DNA of 64,000 nucleotides from contig CP065014.1 in NCBI GenBank assembly GCA_016700335.1, forward strand, positions 186,001-250,000, given 5' to 3'. The notes under the pieces were generated by a model, which saw nothing but the letters and a program-made list of their open reading frames with translations, was not told the origin of the DNA and made no database searches. Source of the DNA: Chlorobiota bacterium. GTDB taxonomy: Bacteria > Bacteroidota > Ignavibacteria > OLB7. Of this stretch, positions 7,011 to 15,475 are shown one piece after another. Positions within the stretch are counted from its first letter, which is position 1, and each line of letters begins with the position of its first letter. A program made the position numbers and the translations under genes.

Positions 7011-7898
7011 TACTATCAAAACATTTCCGTACAACCAACAAAAAAAATTTCATGATGGATATGAAACATTTAGATTAGATTCACATCCTTGTGAGGGAGA
7101 AGTTAACTTACCCCCATTAAATCCTTTTCAAGTAGTACCAGTTCCATGTTATCCTACAACTAATTGTCAAGTAGAAACAAAGAGAGATACAATTTGGGTT
7201 AATCAGAACCCACCTGGTCCAGCATCTTCTCCACCAGATAGCAATGATTGTAGAGTTTTTGTTGATTACGAATTGAGGATATGTGGAACAAATGTTTTCA
7301 TAGATATTAAAAGAATAATTATCTGCAATGAATGTTTGTATTTAGGGATACTCTAGCAAATGATACTAACTTATTCTATAAATATATGAAACTTAGAGAT
7401 TTTTTATTTTTTAGAATTGCAATTAATTGGTATTATTCTCAGAATAGTGGAGCAGACATTAAAGTTATAAATAACGTTCAAAAGGTTTGTATGATGATTG
7501 GTATATATAAAACCTTACCAATTTTTAATCCAGATCCAAATGTAAATCCAAATAATCCACCAGTAGTATCACAGCCAAGTTGGACTATCGACTACAAACC
7601 ATGTGGGTTAGCTTGTTGTATAAAATATATAGAATATCCATTTAACACTAATAGTTATAGCAAATTGCCTGTAGCTGACAGTACAGCACAAATAAATTGT
7701 AGTGGTACTAACCCTCTAGTTTTCCCAATAGGTGCTAAAGTATTACCTTGTAGGGATTGGTGTGAAAATGCTGAGTTTTTAAATATAGAAAATGATATTA
7801 AAAAATTCAGTAATGTTGTTAACACAAATAAATCAGTAAAAATTATTAAAAATAAAATTATTGATAACAAAAAAAGTGTAAACGTCAATAATCATTAG
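7003..7898 (+). pseudogene. Cysteine-rich secreted protein, frameshifted duplicate of 4189-5088
   Basis: Near-identical to the 299-aa gene at 4189, but one G is missing (GGGG at 4531-4534 versus GGG at 7345-7347). The first frame (7003-7356) therefore ends after 117 codons just past IIICNECLYLG. The rest is read in another frame (7332-7898, 188 codons), containing the CC and PCRDWC motifs. Even with the heptamer tract in register, the product would be truncated. Either this is a decayed duplicate, or the short G run is a second slippage site or a sequencing error. The partner T9SS gene at 7971 is intact. Confidence 0.75.
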
Positions 7899-7916
7899 TA
7901 TAATAAACTTTACATT

Positions 7917-7945
7917 TAGGGTAAAGGAAATAATTCTTTACCCTA
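7917..7945 (+). promoter_or_regulatory. Intercistronic hairpin (duplicate)
   Basis: Exact copy of the 10-bp stem hairpin at 5107-5135, again between the cysteine-rich and T9SS genes. Confidence 0.5.
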
Positions 7946-7970
7946 TAAATTATTAACTTATCAAAAATTT

Positions 7971-9443
7971 ATGAAATTAATTATAATATTTTTACTTTCA
8001 AGTCCAGCTATTTTGATATCTCAAAGATTAGAATGGGAGAAGAGATTTTCGTTAGGCGAAGTAAGTGGTAATTCCACAGTATTTATTCAGACAAAAGATA
8101 AAGGATATTTAATAGCAGGAGCAAAACAAAATTACGATGATAAAACTCAACTTTACACTTATGATGGTGTAGTAATTAAAACAAATGAAAATGGTGACCA
8201 ATTATGGAGGAAAGAATTTCTTGATACTTGGATTGGAAAATATCAATTAAAAATGACCCCAATAATTTTAACTGAAAAGAATTTTGGATATCAAATATTA
8301 GGTAATTTTAGTCTTTCATATAATTTTTTTTATTTAGTAAATATTGATTATAATGGTGTGAAAATAAGTGAGTTATTAGATACTTCAATTTCAAGAAAAA
8401 CAGTCAGAGTAATTATAAATCATCCAATAACAAAATTTAAAAATGGTTTTATAGATGCAAGTAACTTTAATTTTGGTATCAATTATGATACAAGTGTAAT
8501 AAAACTAACAATTGCAGATAGTAATGGAATAATTGAAGATGAGATGTTTTATTTAAACAATTTGATATATACATATTTTCCAGTTGTAATATCAATAACA
8601 AAAGAGAATGGATTTATAATAGGTTCTATTCGAGGTATTAAAGGAAGTTTTTTTAATAATGGATTTAATGTGATTTCGATTTCATCGGATTATAAAGAAA
8701 AATGGAATATAACTTTAGGAATAGATACAGAGTACGCAGTTCGAGGAATAATCGAAACAAAAGAAAAAGAATTATTTGTATTCGCAGGAGTAGAAAGATC
8801 TCTTATATCAAATAAAAAAGATATAGCAATGTTATATAAATTATCTGAAAAAGGAAAATTGTTATGGCAGAAAGATATATCGATATTAGATGCAAAAGAG
8901 ACAAATATTTCAGAAGTCAAAGAAACAAAGGATGGAAGATTTATTGTTGCTGGAGAAGTAGTAAAAATGATAGATTCAACAAGTAGTACTCGACATTTTT
9001 ACGTTACTAGTTTTGATAAAAATGGTAATAGACTTTGGCAACAAGATTTCCCAAAAATGATTAATAATAAAATTACAGATTGTTTAATAGATGAATTAGG
9101 AAATATAATAATATATGGTAGAGATGGTTTGAATTTATACCTAGCTAAATTATCGGATCCGATATCAGAAGTAAGAAATAAAGCAGAAAAGAAAAAAGGA
9201 GAATTGATTTTATATCCAAACCCAACAAGTACAACAGTAAAAGTAAGATTACAACCAGGAGAAGAAGAGCTAACAATTCGGGATGTATTTGGGAAAGAAA
9301 TAAAGAGTTATAAGGGAATAGGAACAATAACAGGAACAGAAGAATATGAGATAGATGTAACAGAAATAAAGGGAGGAATATATTTCATAACAATAAAATC
9401 AAAGGGAGGAATAAGAGTGGAGAAGATTGAGGTGGTACATTAA
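7971..9443 (+). CDS. Secreted repeat protein with T9SS sorting domain (duplicate)
   Basis: 490 aa, differing from the 5161-6633 protein at only a handful of residues: KYELEMT to KYQLKMT, TLRVGIYHP to TVRVIINHP, KVKLQ to KVRLQ and DVLGK to DVFGK. Signal peptide, propeller-like repeats and the type A sorting domain are intact, so this copy still looks functional although its upstream partner is frameshifted. Two of the changes fall in one short stretch (residues 92-94 and about 144-151). This hints at local diversification rather than random drift, but the numbers are small. Confidence 0.8.
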   Translation: MKLIIIFLLSSPAILISQRLEWEKRFSLGEVSGNSTVFIQTKDKGYLIAGAKQNYDDKTQLYTYDGVVIKTNENGDQLWRKEFLDTWIGKYQLKMTPIILTEKNFGYQILGNFSLSYNFFYLVNIDYNGVKISELLDTSISRKTVRVIINHPITKFKNGFIDASNFNFGINYDTSVIKLTIADSNGIIEDEMFYLNNLIYTYFPVVISITKENGFIIGSIRGIKGSFFNNGFNVISISSDYKEKWNITLGIDTEYAVRGIIETKEKELFVFAGVERSLISNKKDIAMLYKLSEKGKLLWQKDISILDAKETNISEVKETKDGRFIVAGEVVKMIDSTSSTRHFYVTSFDKNGNRLWQQDFPKMINNKITDCLIDELGNIIIYGRDGLNLYLAKLSDPISEVRNKAEKKKGELILYPNPTSTTVKVRLQPGEEELTIRDVFGKEIKSYKGIGTITGTEEYEIDVTEIKGGIYFITIKSKGGIRVEKIEVVH

Positions 9444-9497
9444 ATCTTGGGAAAAAAAGTATAATCCCCTTAATAACAAAAAGTTGTTGAGGGGATT
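9180..9497 (+). repeat. Constant segment copy 4, truncated after the terminator
   Basis: The sorting-domain codons and terminator match the other copies, but homology stops after the hairpin. No leader, ATG or heptamer tract follows, which marks the right-hand end of the array. Confidence 0.75.
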
Positions 9498-9504
9498 TTT
9501 TTTA
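9463..9504 (+). terminator. Rho-independent terminator closing the array
   Basis: Same stem and loop as at 1360, here with a longer uninterrupted T run after the stem. Confidence 0.85.
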
Positions 9505-9661
9505 CGAAAAAAATGTTGAGAATAACAATTGAAATTTTATCAGTTAAATTGTTAGAAATAATAATTCAAATTCATATCTATTAAAGTATTGATTGATTAC
9601 TTATTTTTGTTATCAAATATATTTTAACAATATCTAATTACGGCACATTTAAATACTACAA

Positions 9662-11998
9662 ATGAGTAAGCAGTCTTCAAAAAAAAATGAAGTAGAATTT
9701 ATTTCAGTACGCTCTCCAAATAAAACAAGTATCGGCAAGCCAGTTCCAGTAATATCAAATTATGTTGCAGTAGCAGTTTTAGCCATTATCTCAACAGTAT
9801 TCTTCTGGGGGCACATCACAGGGAATGTTTTTATGTGGGAAGACTTTATGGAAATGTATTACCCATTCCAACATTTTGCTGCAAAAGGTTTTCATTCGGG
9901 TCATATACCATTTTGGAATCCTTACGTGTTTGCAGGTATGCCATTTACAGCAGATTTGCAAAATGGATTTTTCTATATTGGTCATCAACTTGTTTATTTA
10001 TTAAGTGGAGGGAATTTGAGTGTTCATTTGTTGCAAGTTTTTTTGGTGGTGCATTATTTTATTGCAATGGTAGGAGCTTGGAAGCTTTCTAAAACATTAG
10101 GTGCATCAAATTGGGGGGGTATTTTATCTGGGTTAACTTATGGGTTAAGTGGTTTTTTAGTTGTAAGAATGATTCACCACGCAGTATTAATTCATTTAGC
10201 TTGGTTCCCCTTAATTGTAGCTTTATTTTATAAAGGAGTTACTGAAAGGAATTATTATTATTCATTTTTATGTTCTATTGTATTAGGTATTACCTTGCTT
10301 AGCGGTCATCCTCAAATGACGCTTTATATAGTATTTTTCTTAGGCGCGTTGGCAATGTTTATTTTGATTAATGATTTTAGAAATCCTGAAAAAAAGAAAA
10401 CTATTGTAAGTGCAATAATTAATATGATAATCCCAGTAGTGTTAGGAGTCGGTATTTACGCAATTCAATTTCTTCCAGCTCAAGAGCTAGCACCAATTTC
10501 AAGAAGAGCTGAAATGACTTATCAACAAGCATTAGATGGAGCAATGTCTCCTTCTCAAATATTTACTTTAGTATTGCCAAAGGTGCTGGGGTATTCTGGT
10601 GCTGAACCAAAGCCAGATTCAGAGTTTTGGTTTGAAGGCAAACAAAGATATTATTATTGGGAAACTGTTGTTTATTTCGGAGTTGTAGGATTAATATTGA
10701 TGGTTGTAGCTCTTGCTAGCAATCGATTAGGTGGTTTGAGGTGGTTTTTGTTAGGTATGGGATTATTAGGATTGTTTTATGGAATGGGAGATAAATTTTT
10801 TATTCATTCTCTAGTTTGGAATCTTCCGTTTTTCAAACTCTTTAGAAATCCAGTTAGAATGGCTAGTTTCCTTGTGTTAGGGGCATCGGTACTTTCAGGG
10901 TTTGGGTTAGATGAGCTAATTTCAAATAATAGTAATTTAATAGAAAAGAACAAACTGGCTAAGGTTGGGTTGATAAGTGGGCTATTAGTAGCGTTTTTAG
11001 GTCTTTTAACTGTTACTGGATTTATACCTAAAATTTTTGGAGCTACTCAAGAAATTCTTCAAAGTTCTTCTTCGAGTGGTGTGATTGCATTAATTATTGG
11101 TGCTGCGGTTGGAATTATTTCATATTTAGTTCTTAAAGGCTCGTTCCCAAAATTTGGGGCTGTAATTGCTATACTTGTACTAACAATTATTGATTTATTT
11201 GCATTTGGAATCAAACAAAATCAGGGTATGGTTAATCCAGAACAAGTTTATCAGGCTACAAACGATGAACCGAGTATGCAAGGTTTAAAGTCAAATCCAC
11301 CAAAAGATATTTTTAGAGTAAATATGCGTAATCAGCAAGGTATGTTGATGAAACGAAATCAAGGTTGTATAAGTGATATTATGCTTATTGAAGGTTATAA
11401 TCCTTTGTTGCTTCAACGTATTATTCCTCCAGCTAAAGATGAATCAACTTCGAATGATTTGTTAAATGTAAAATTTGGAATTGAAACTGACGATAAGGGA
11501 GGGGCTGGTTTAACTGAAAGGAAAACAGCTTACCCACATGTAAGGTTTGTGTATAATGCTATAGTTACAAATGATGATTCATCAGCTAGTAAATTAATGA
11601 AAGATCCATCAATGGATTTCTCAAAAACAGCAGTTGTTAATAGCGACAAAAAGTTAAATCTAAGTGCTGATGGTGTTGGCACTGCCAATATAACTTCTTA
11701 TGATAATCAACAAATTTCAATTGATGCACAAACAGATAAAAATGGTTTGTTGTTGTTAAGCGAAATTTGGTTTCCTGCATGGAAAGTATTTATTGATGGG
11801 AAAGAAACAAACTTATTACGAACAAATTATTCTTTAAGAGGGGTTGAAGTTCCATCAGGAAAACATAAAGTTGAATTTAAATATGAATCTGTTGCATATG
11901 ATAATGGATTGATTATAACCTCTATAAGTGGCTTAATTGCTGTTATATGTACAATATTGTTCGGCATTAAAAATAGAAAACTTTCTCAGATAAACTAA
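9662..11998 (+). CDS. YfhO family membrane protein
   Basis: 778-aa polytopic inner-membrane protein. After a short cytoplasmic start and a first membrane segment (about 30-50), an extracytoplasmic loop reads WEDFMEMYYPFQHFAAKG and IPFWNPYVFAGMPF. This is the conserved acidic/aromatic block of YfhO-type GT-C-like proteins. Many hydrophobic segments follow to about residue 530, then a soluble C-terminal region and a last membrane segment near 755-775. The C-terminal region has SEIWFPAWKVFIDGKE and a SLRGVEVPSGKHKVEFKY block, which is family-typical. YfhO in Bacillus is linked to glycosylation of lipoteichoic acid; in FCB bacteria the substrate is unknown. The gene is monocistronic, with a TATTTTTG -7-like box at 9602-9609 but no matching -33. 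Confidence 0.85.
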   Translation: MSKQSSKKNEVEFISVRSPNKTSIGKPVPVISNYVAVAVLAIISTVFFWGHITGNVFMWEDFMEMYYPFQHFAAKGFHSGHIPFWNPYVFAGMPFTADLQNGFFYIGHQLVYLLSGGNLSVHLLQVFLVVHYFIAMVGAWKLSKTLGASNWGGILSGLTYGLSGFLVVRMIHHAVLIHLAWFPLIVALFYKGVTERNYYYSFLCSIVLGITLLSGHPQMTLYIVFFLGALAMFILINDFRNPEKKKTIVSAIINMIIPVVLGVGIYAIQFLPAQELAPISRRAEMTYQQALDGAMSPSQIFTLVLPKVLGYSGAEPKPDSEFWFEGKQRYYYWETVVYFGVVGLILMVVALASNRLGGLRWFLLGMGLLGLFYGMGDKFFIHSLVWNLPFFKLFRNPVRMASFLVLGASVLSGFGLDELISNNSNLIEKNKLAKVGLISGLLVAFLGLLTVTGFIPKIFGATQEILQSSSSSGVIALIIGAAVGIISYLVLKGSFPKFGAVIAILVLTIIDLFAFGIKQNQGMVNPEQVYQATNDEPSMQGLKSNPPKDIFRVNMRNQQGMLMKRNQGCISDIMLIEGYNPLLLQRIIPPAKDESTSNDLLNVKFGIETDDKGGAGLTERKTAYPHVRFVYNAIVTNDDSSASKLMKDPSMDFSKTAVVNSDKKLNLSADGVGTANITSYDNQQISIDAQTDKNGLLLLSEIWFPAWKVFIDGKETNLLRTNYSLRGVEVPSGKHKVEFKYESVAYDNGLIITSISGLIAVICTILFGIKNRKLSQIN

Positions 11999-12066
11999 CA
12001 ATTATTGTTTCCGGAATTTGAAATTTTACAGAAATATTTCTTTAATCAAATTAATAAATAAGATAG

Positions 12067-12969
12067 TTGAGTATATTAGATAAAATAATAGTAAAATTTT
12101 TACCATTAACTCCAAAAGCAATTGTAAAAAAAATTGCTGGAAAATATATAGCAGGGGTTTCTATTGAAGACGCAATGAAAATAACCACTGCTCTTAATAA
12201 AGAAGGTGCATCAGTAACAATAGATGTATTAGGTGAATTTGTGGAAAGTCGTGAAGTTGCATTAAATGAAACTGAACAATCTATAGAAGTGTTAAATCAA
12301 ATAAGTTATGGTAATTTAAAGGCAGAACTTTCTGTTAAATTAACATCACTTGGGTTAGGAATAGATGAAGAATTTGCTTACAACAATCTGTTTAAAGTGG
12401 TTAAAAGAGCAAATGAACTCGGCTTGTTTGTAAGAACAGATATGGAAAATTCTCCTTTCACTCAAAAAACAATTGAGCTTCAAAGACGCATAAAAGCTGT
12501 ATTCCCAGATAATATAGGAATTGTTCTTCAAGCTTATATGAGGCGATCTGAAAGTGATATTTTATCTTTAGTAAAAGATAATGTTAACTTTAGATTATGC
12601 AAAGGGATTTATAATGAATCTGAAGATATTGCTTTTAAAGATCGAAAAGAAATTCAAGATAATTATTTAAAATGCCTAAAAATAATTTTTGAAAATAATT
12701 GTTTTGTTGGAATTGCAACTCATGATGATGTGTTAATTAATGGAGCAAGAAAAATGATAAAAGAAATGAATTATCCAAAAGAAAAATATCAATTTCAAAT
12801 GCTCCTTGGAGTTCGTGAAAATAAACGAAAAGAACTAATTGAACAGGGTCATGATCTGCAAGTTTACGTCCCTTTTGGATTAGATTGGTATGGTTATTCA
12901 ATTAGAAGACTCAAGGAAAATCCAGAAGTTGCAGGTCATGTATTTAGAGCAATGTTCTCGAAAGATTAA
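12067..12969 (+). CDS. Proline dehydrogenase
   Basis: 300-aa monofunctional proline dehydrogenase, the FAD enzyme oxidising proline to pyrroline-5-carboxylate. It has the usual length for the standalone Bacteroidetes/Deinococcus form and lacks the PutA aldehyde dehydrogenase domain. Family blocks are visible: AGVSIEDAM near the N-terminus, VLQAYMRRSE, a RLCKGIYNE strand, GIATHDD, FQMLLGVRE, and the C-terminal YVPFGLDWYGYSIRRLKENP signature with paired arginines that bind the substrate carboxylate. It starts at TTG 12067, with no ATG nearby that keeps the N-terminus. No pyrroline-5-carboxylate dehydrogenase is adjacent. Confidence 0.85.
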   Translation: MSILDKIIVKFLPLTPKAIVKKIAGKYIAGVSIEDAMKITTALNKEGASVTIDVLGEFVESREVALNETEQSIEVLNQISYGNLKAELSVKLTSLGLGIDEEFAYNNLFKVVKRANELGLFVRTDMENSPFTQKTIELQRRIKAVFPDNIGIVLQAYMRRSESDILSLVKDNVNFRLCKGIYNESEDIAFKDRKEIQDNYLKCLKIIFENNCFVGIATHDDVLINGARKMIKEMNYPKEKYQFQMLLGVRENKRKELIEQGHDLQVYVPFGLDWYGYSIRRLKENPEVAGHVFRAMFSKD

Positions 12970-13003
12970 TTTGTATTTACATCTATTATATTTTATAAAT
13001 AAA

Positions 13004-15412
13004 TTGAAAATTATTTTAAAACTCGTCAGTATTTGTGTTCTGTTTGCTTTCAATCTAAATGCTCAAACTAATGATTCAAAAAATATGAGTCTGTTTGATC
13101 ATGTTACAGTAGATTCAATTGGTCCGCATTCGGCACTATGGGGTTATACAGCTCCTAATGGACATGAATATGCAATTTTTGGGGGACAAAGAGGAACGTA
13201 TATTTATGACATATCAGAGAAACCTATCAAAATGTGTCAATATATTTGGGGACCAAGAAGTACATGGAGAGAAATGAAAGTTTATAAAAATTATGCTTAT
13301 GTTGGAACTGAATCACGAGATAGTGGAACAGGTTTGCAAATTATTGATTTATCTAATCTTCCAGCAAAGGCTTCATTAGTAAGAACTGATACCTCTTTTT
13401 TCTTTAGCTCACATACTTTATTTATACAAGGTCATTTGTTGTATGTTATGGGTACTAGAGCAGAAACAAAAGTAAATGGAGGGGCGTTGATTTTAGATTT
13501 GGAACCTGATCCAACACATCCAGTTAAAGTTGGTGATGTAAAACCATATTATTATCATGATGCATATGAGCGGGGTGATACTTTATACGGATGTGCAATT
13601 TATGGTCAAGGTATTGATATTTATAATGTTAAAGATAAATTAAATCCAAAACTATTAACAACTATTACATATCCTTACTCCGGTCCACATAACGCTGAAC
13701 CAACTCAAGATGGTAAATTTTTAATGAGTGCAGATGAAATTGGATTTACTCCAAAGACGCTTAAAATATGGAGTATTGGAGATTTAACAAATGTTTCTAA
13801 GGTTGCAGAATTTACTCCAAATATAGACGATATTGTTCATAACGTACATTCGTATGGAAACTATGCTTTGGTTTCATGGTACACAGCAGGGGTTAGGCTA
13901 ATTGATATGGTTGATCCATATCATCCTCGTGAAGTTGCTTATTATGATACTTATCCAGGTCAGAGTAAAAATGAATATAATGGAGTATGGGAAAGTTTTT
14001 GGTTTAGAAAATCAAATAAAATTGTGTCAAGTGACAGACAAACAGGGTTATGGGTAATGAACTTAAGACTTAAATCAGGTGGTTCTTTTTCTGGTATTGT
14101 ATTAAATAAAATTGATGACAAACCAATTGCAAATGCAGAATTTGAAGTAATGATTAATGGAAAAAAATCAAATATAAAATCAGATGCTCAAGGGAAATAT
14201 TATATTGGTGGCGTGGATGATGATTCTATTTCTTTTATAACAACAAAACTAGGTTATAATAAATTTGTTTATAATGATTTAATTAAAGGGAATCAAGTAA
14301 AAAATATCCCATTAAATCCAGAAGAATTATATGAGGTAATAATAAAGGCTGTTGATGAGAATAATAACCCTATTTCAGATTTTCAGTATTCAATAGAACC
14401 TATTTTTGGTTCAACTCCATCAGTGGGTAATGAAGCAAAAATAAAATTACAAAGATTTGAAACATATTGGGTAAATGTTGGAAAGTGGGGATATAATCAA
14501 GGTTATAAGGGTATTAATGTTGTTCAAAATAATCAAGTCCTTACTGTAAATTTAACACATACCTATAGAGATAATTTTACTTTAGATTTAGGATGGAAAA
14601 CATCAGATTCTATTGACAACGCTCTAACTGGTCAATGGACAAGATTAAAGCCTTACCTTCCATTTTCGCAAGCTCAATGGGCTTATCCTCCGAATGAGGC
14701 TTCTGGTAATCCAGGAGGTTATATTTACCTTACTGGCAATCCACCATACAACACTCCTCCAGCAGAGGTAGATGTGAATAAAGGATCAGTTGTACTAACA
14801 ACACCAACAATGAACTTGATTGAATATGAAGACCCAAAACTTGATTTAGAACTTTGGTTTGTTCATTATAAAAAAGACACAGTTAGAGACTCTCTAAGAA
14901 TTCAAGTCTCAAATGATGATGGTGTTAAATGGGTGACAATGTATAAGTTAGCTACAAATGACTCTGCAATAGGTAGAGGTGGATGGCAACATATTGAGCT
15001 TAAATTGCGTGATTATATTGGGGTAAATAATAGAATGAAAGTTAGAATTAAAACTAGTGATGTGCTTGGTACAGCAACAATGATTGTTGGAATTGATAAT
15101 TTTTATTTACAAAAAAATAGAACAACAGAATTACCAATAGAAATTAAATCGGATAAAGTAAATTTATCAGCATTTTATTCTAAGGAAAAGAATTCAATTC
15201 AAGTTTTTGTAAATTCTAAAAATTTAAATCAAGATTATAGAATAGAAATTTATAACGTTCAAGGTGATAGATTAGCCATATTACATTCAGGTAAATTGGT
15301 AAATGTGGTTAATAATTTTGAAGTAAATAATCAACTTCAATCTGGCTCGTACTTTGTAACTATTACTACTAAAGAAGCTATACAAAGCGTACCAATAACT
15401 GTAGTTAAATAA
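13004..15412 (+). CDS. Choice-of-anchor B (LVIVD-repeat) secreted protein with T9SS tail
   Basis: About 802 aa from a TTG at 13004, chosen because it gives a clean signal peptide (MKIILKLVSICVLFAFNLNAQ). The frame is open back to 12890, but that would overlap proline dehydrogenase by 80 nt. Residues ~25-350 form a beta-propeller of the choice-of-anchor B type: ALWGYTAPNGHEYAIFG, GTYIYDISEK, REMKVYKNYAYVGTE, GLQIIDLSNLP, with LVIVD-like strands. A carboxypeptidase-regulatory-like beta-sandwich follows (GIVLNKIDDKPIANAEF), then a jellyroll-like segment. The C-terminus (YRIEIYNVQGDRL to VPITVVK) is a T9SS type A sorting domain. Function is probably surface binding; the ligand is unknown. Confidence 0.75.
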   Translation: MKIILKLVSICVLFAFNLNAQTNDSKNMSLFDHVTVDSIGPHSALWGYTAPNGHEYAIFGGQRGTYIYDISEKPIKMCQYIWGPRSTWREMKVYKNYAYVGTESRDSGTGLQIIDLSNLPAKASLVRTDTSFFFSSHTLFIQGHLLYVMGTRAETKVNGGALILDLEPDPTHPVKVGDVKPYYYHDAYERGDTLYGCAIYGQGIDIYNVKDKLNPKLLTTITYPYSGPHNAEPTQDGKFLMSADEIGFTPKTLKIWSIGDLTNVSKVAEFTPNIDDIVHNVHSYGNYALVSWYTAGVRLIDMVDPYHPREVAYYDTYPGQSKNEYNGVWESFWFRKSNKIVSSDRQTGLWVMNLRLKSGGSFSGIVLNKIDDKPIANAEFEVMINGKKSNIKSDAQGKYYIGGVDDDSISFITTKLGYNKFVYNDLIKGNQVKNIPLNPEELYEVIIKAVDENNNPISDFQYSIEPIFGSTPSVGNEAKIKLQRFETYWVNVGKWGYNQGYKGINVVQNNQVLTVNLTHTYRDNFTLDLGWKTSDSIDNALTGQWTRLKPYLPFSQAQWAYPPNEASGNPGGYIYLTGNPPYNTPPAEVDVNKGSVVLTTPTMNLIEYEDPKLDLELWFVHYKKDTVRDSLRIQVSNDDGVKWVTMYKLATNDSAIGRGGWQHIELKLRDYIGVNNRMKVRIKTSDVLGTATMIVGIDNFYLQKNRTTELPIEIKSDKVNLSAFYSKEKNSIQVFVNSKNLNQDYRIEIYNVQGDRLAILHSGKLVNVVNNFEVNNQLQSGSYFVTITTKEAIQSVPITVVK

Positions 15413-15475
15413 TTTAATATTAATTTGTAAAAGTAAATTTGTTTGTAGAAAAATTATTATTATTTAGCTATATAG

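Larger units (their letters stand above)
6634..9443 (+). repeat. Tandem duplication, unit B (spacer plus gene pair)
   Basis: Second copy of the 3796-6633 unit. It differs from unit A by three fewer heptamers, one G lost from a G4 run (G3 at 7345-7347), one GTA codon lost near 7563, and scattered substitutions clustered near 8244-8246 and 8402-8420. Confidence 0.85.

Noticed and set aside
1041..9327. Leucine-rich minus-strand ORFs opposite each T9SS sorting domain (1041-1223, 3488-3685, 6335-6517, 9145-9327)
   Set aside because: They recur only because the sorting-domain DNA recurs. They have low-complexity composition and no promoter or independent conservation, so they are antisense shadows.
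3796..9443. Tandem 2.8-kb units as an insertion sequence or prophage
   Set aside because: No transposase, integrase, terminal inverted repeats or target-site duplications were seen. Homologous recombination in the constant segment is sufficient.
12890..13003. Upstream extension of the choice-of-anchor B gene
   Set aside because: It would overlap proline dehydrogenase by 80 nt and bury the signal peptide. The TTG at 13004 gives a clean one.
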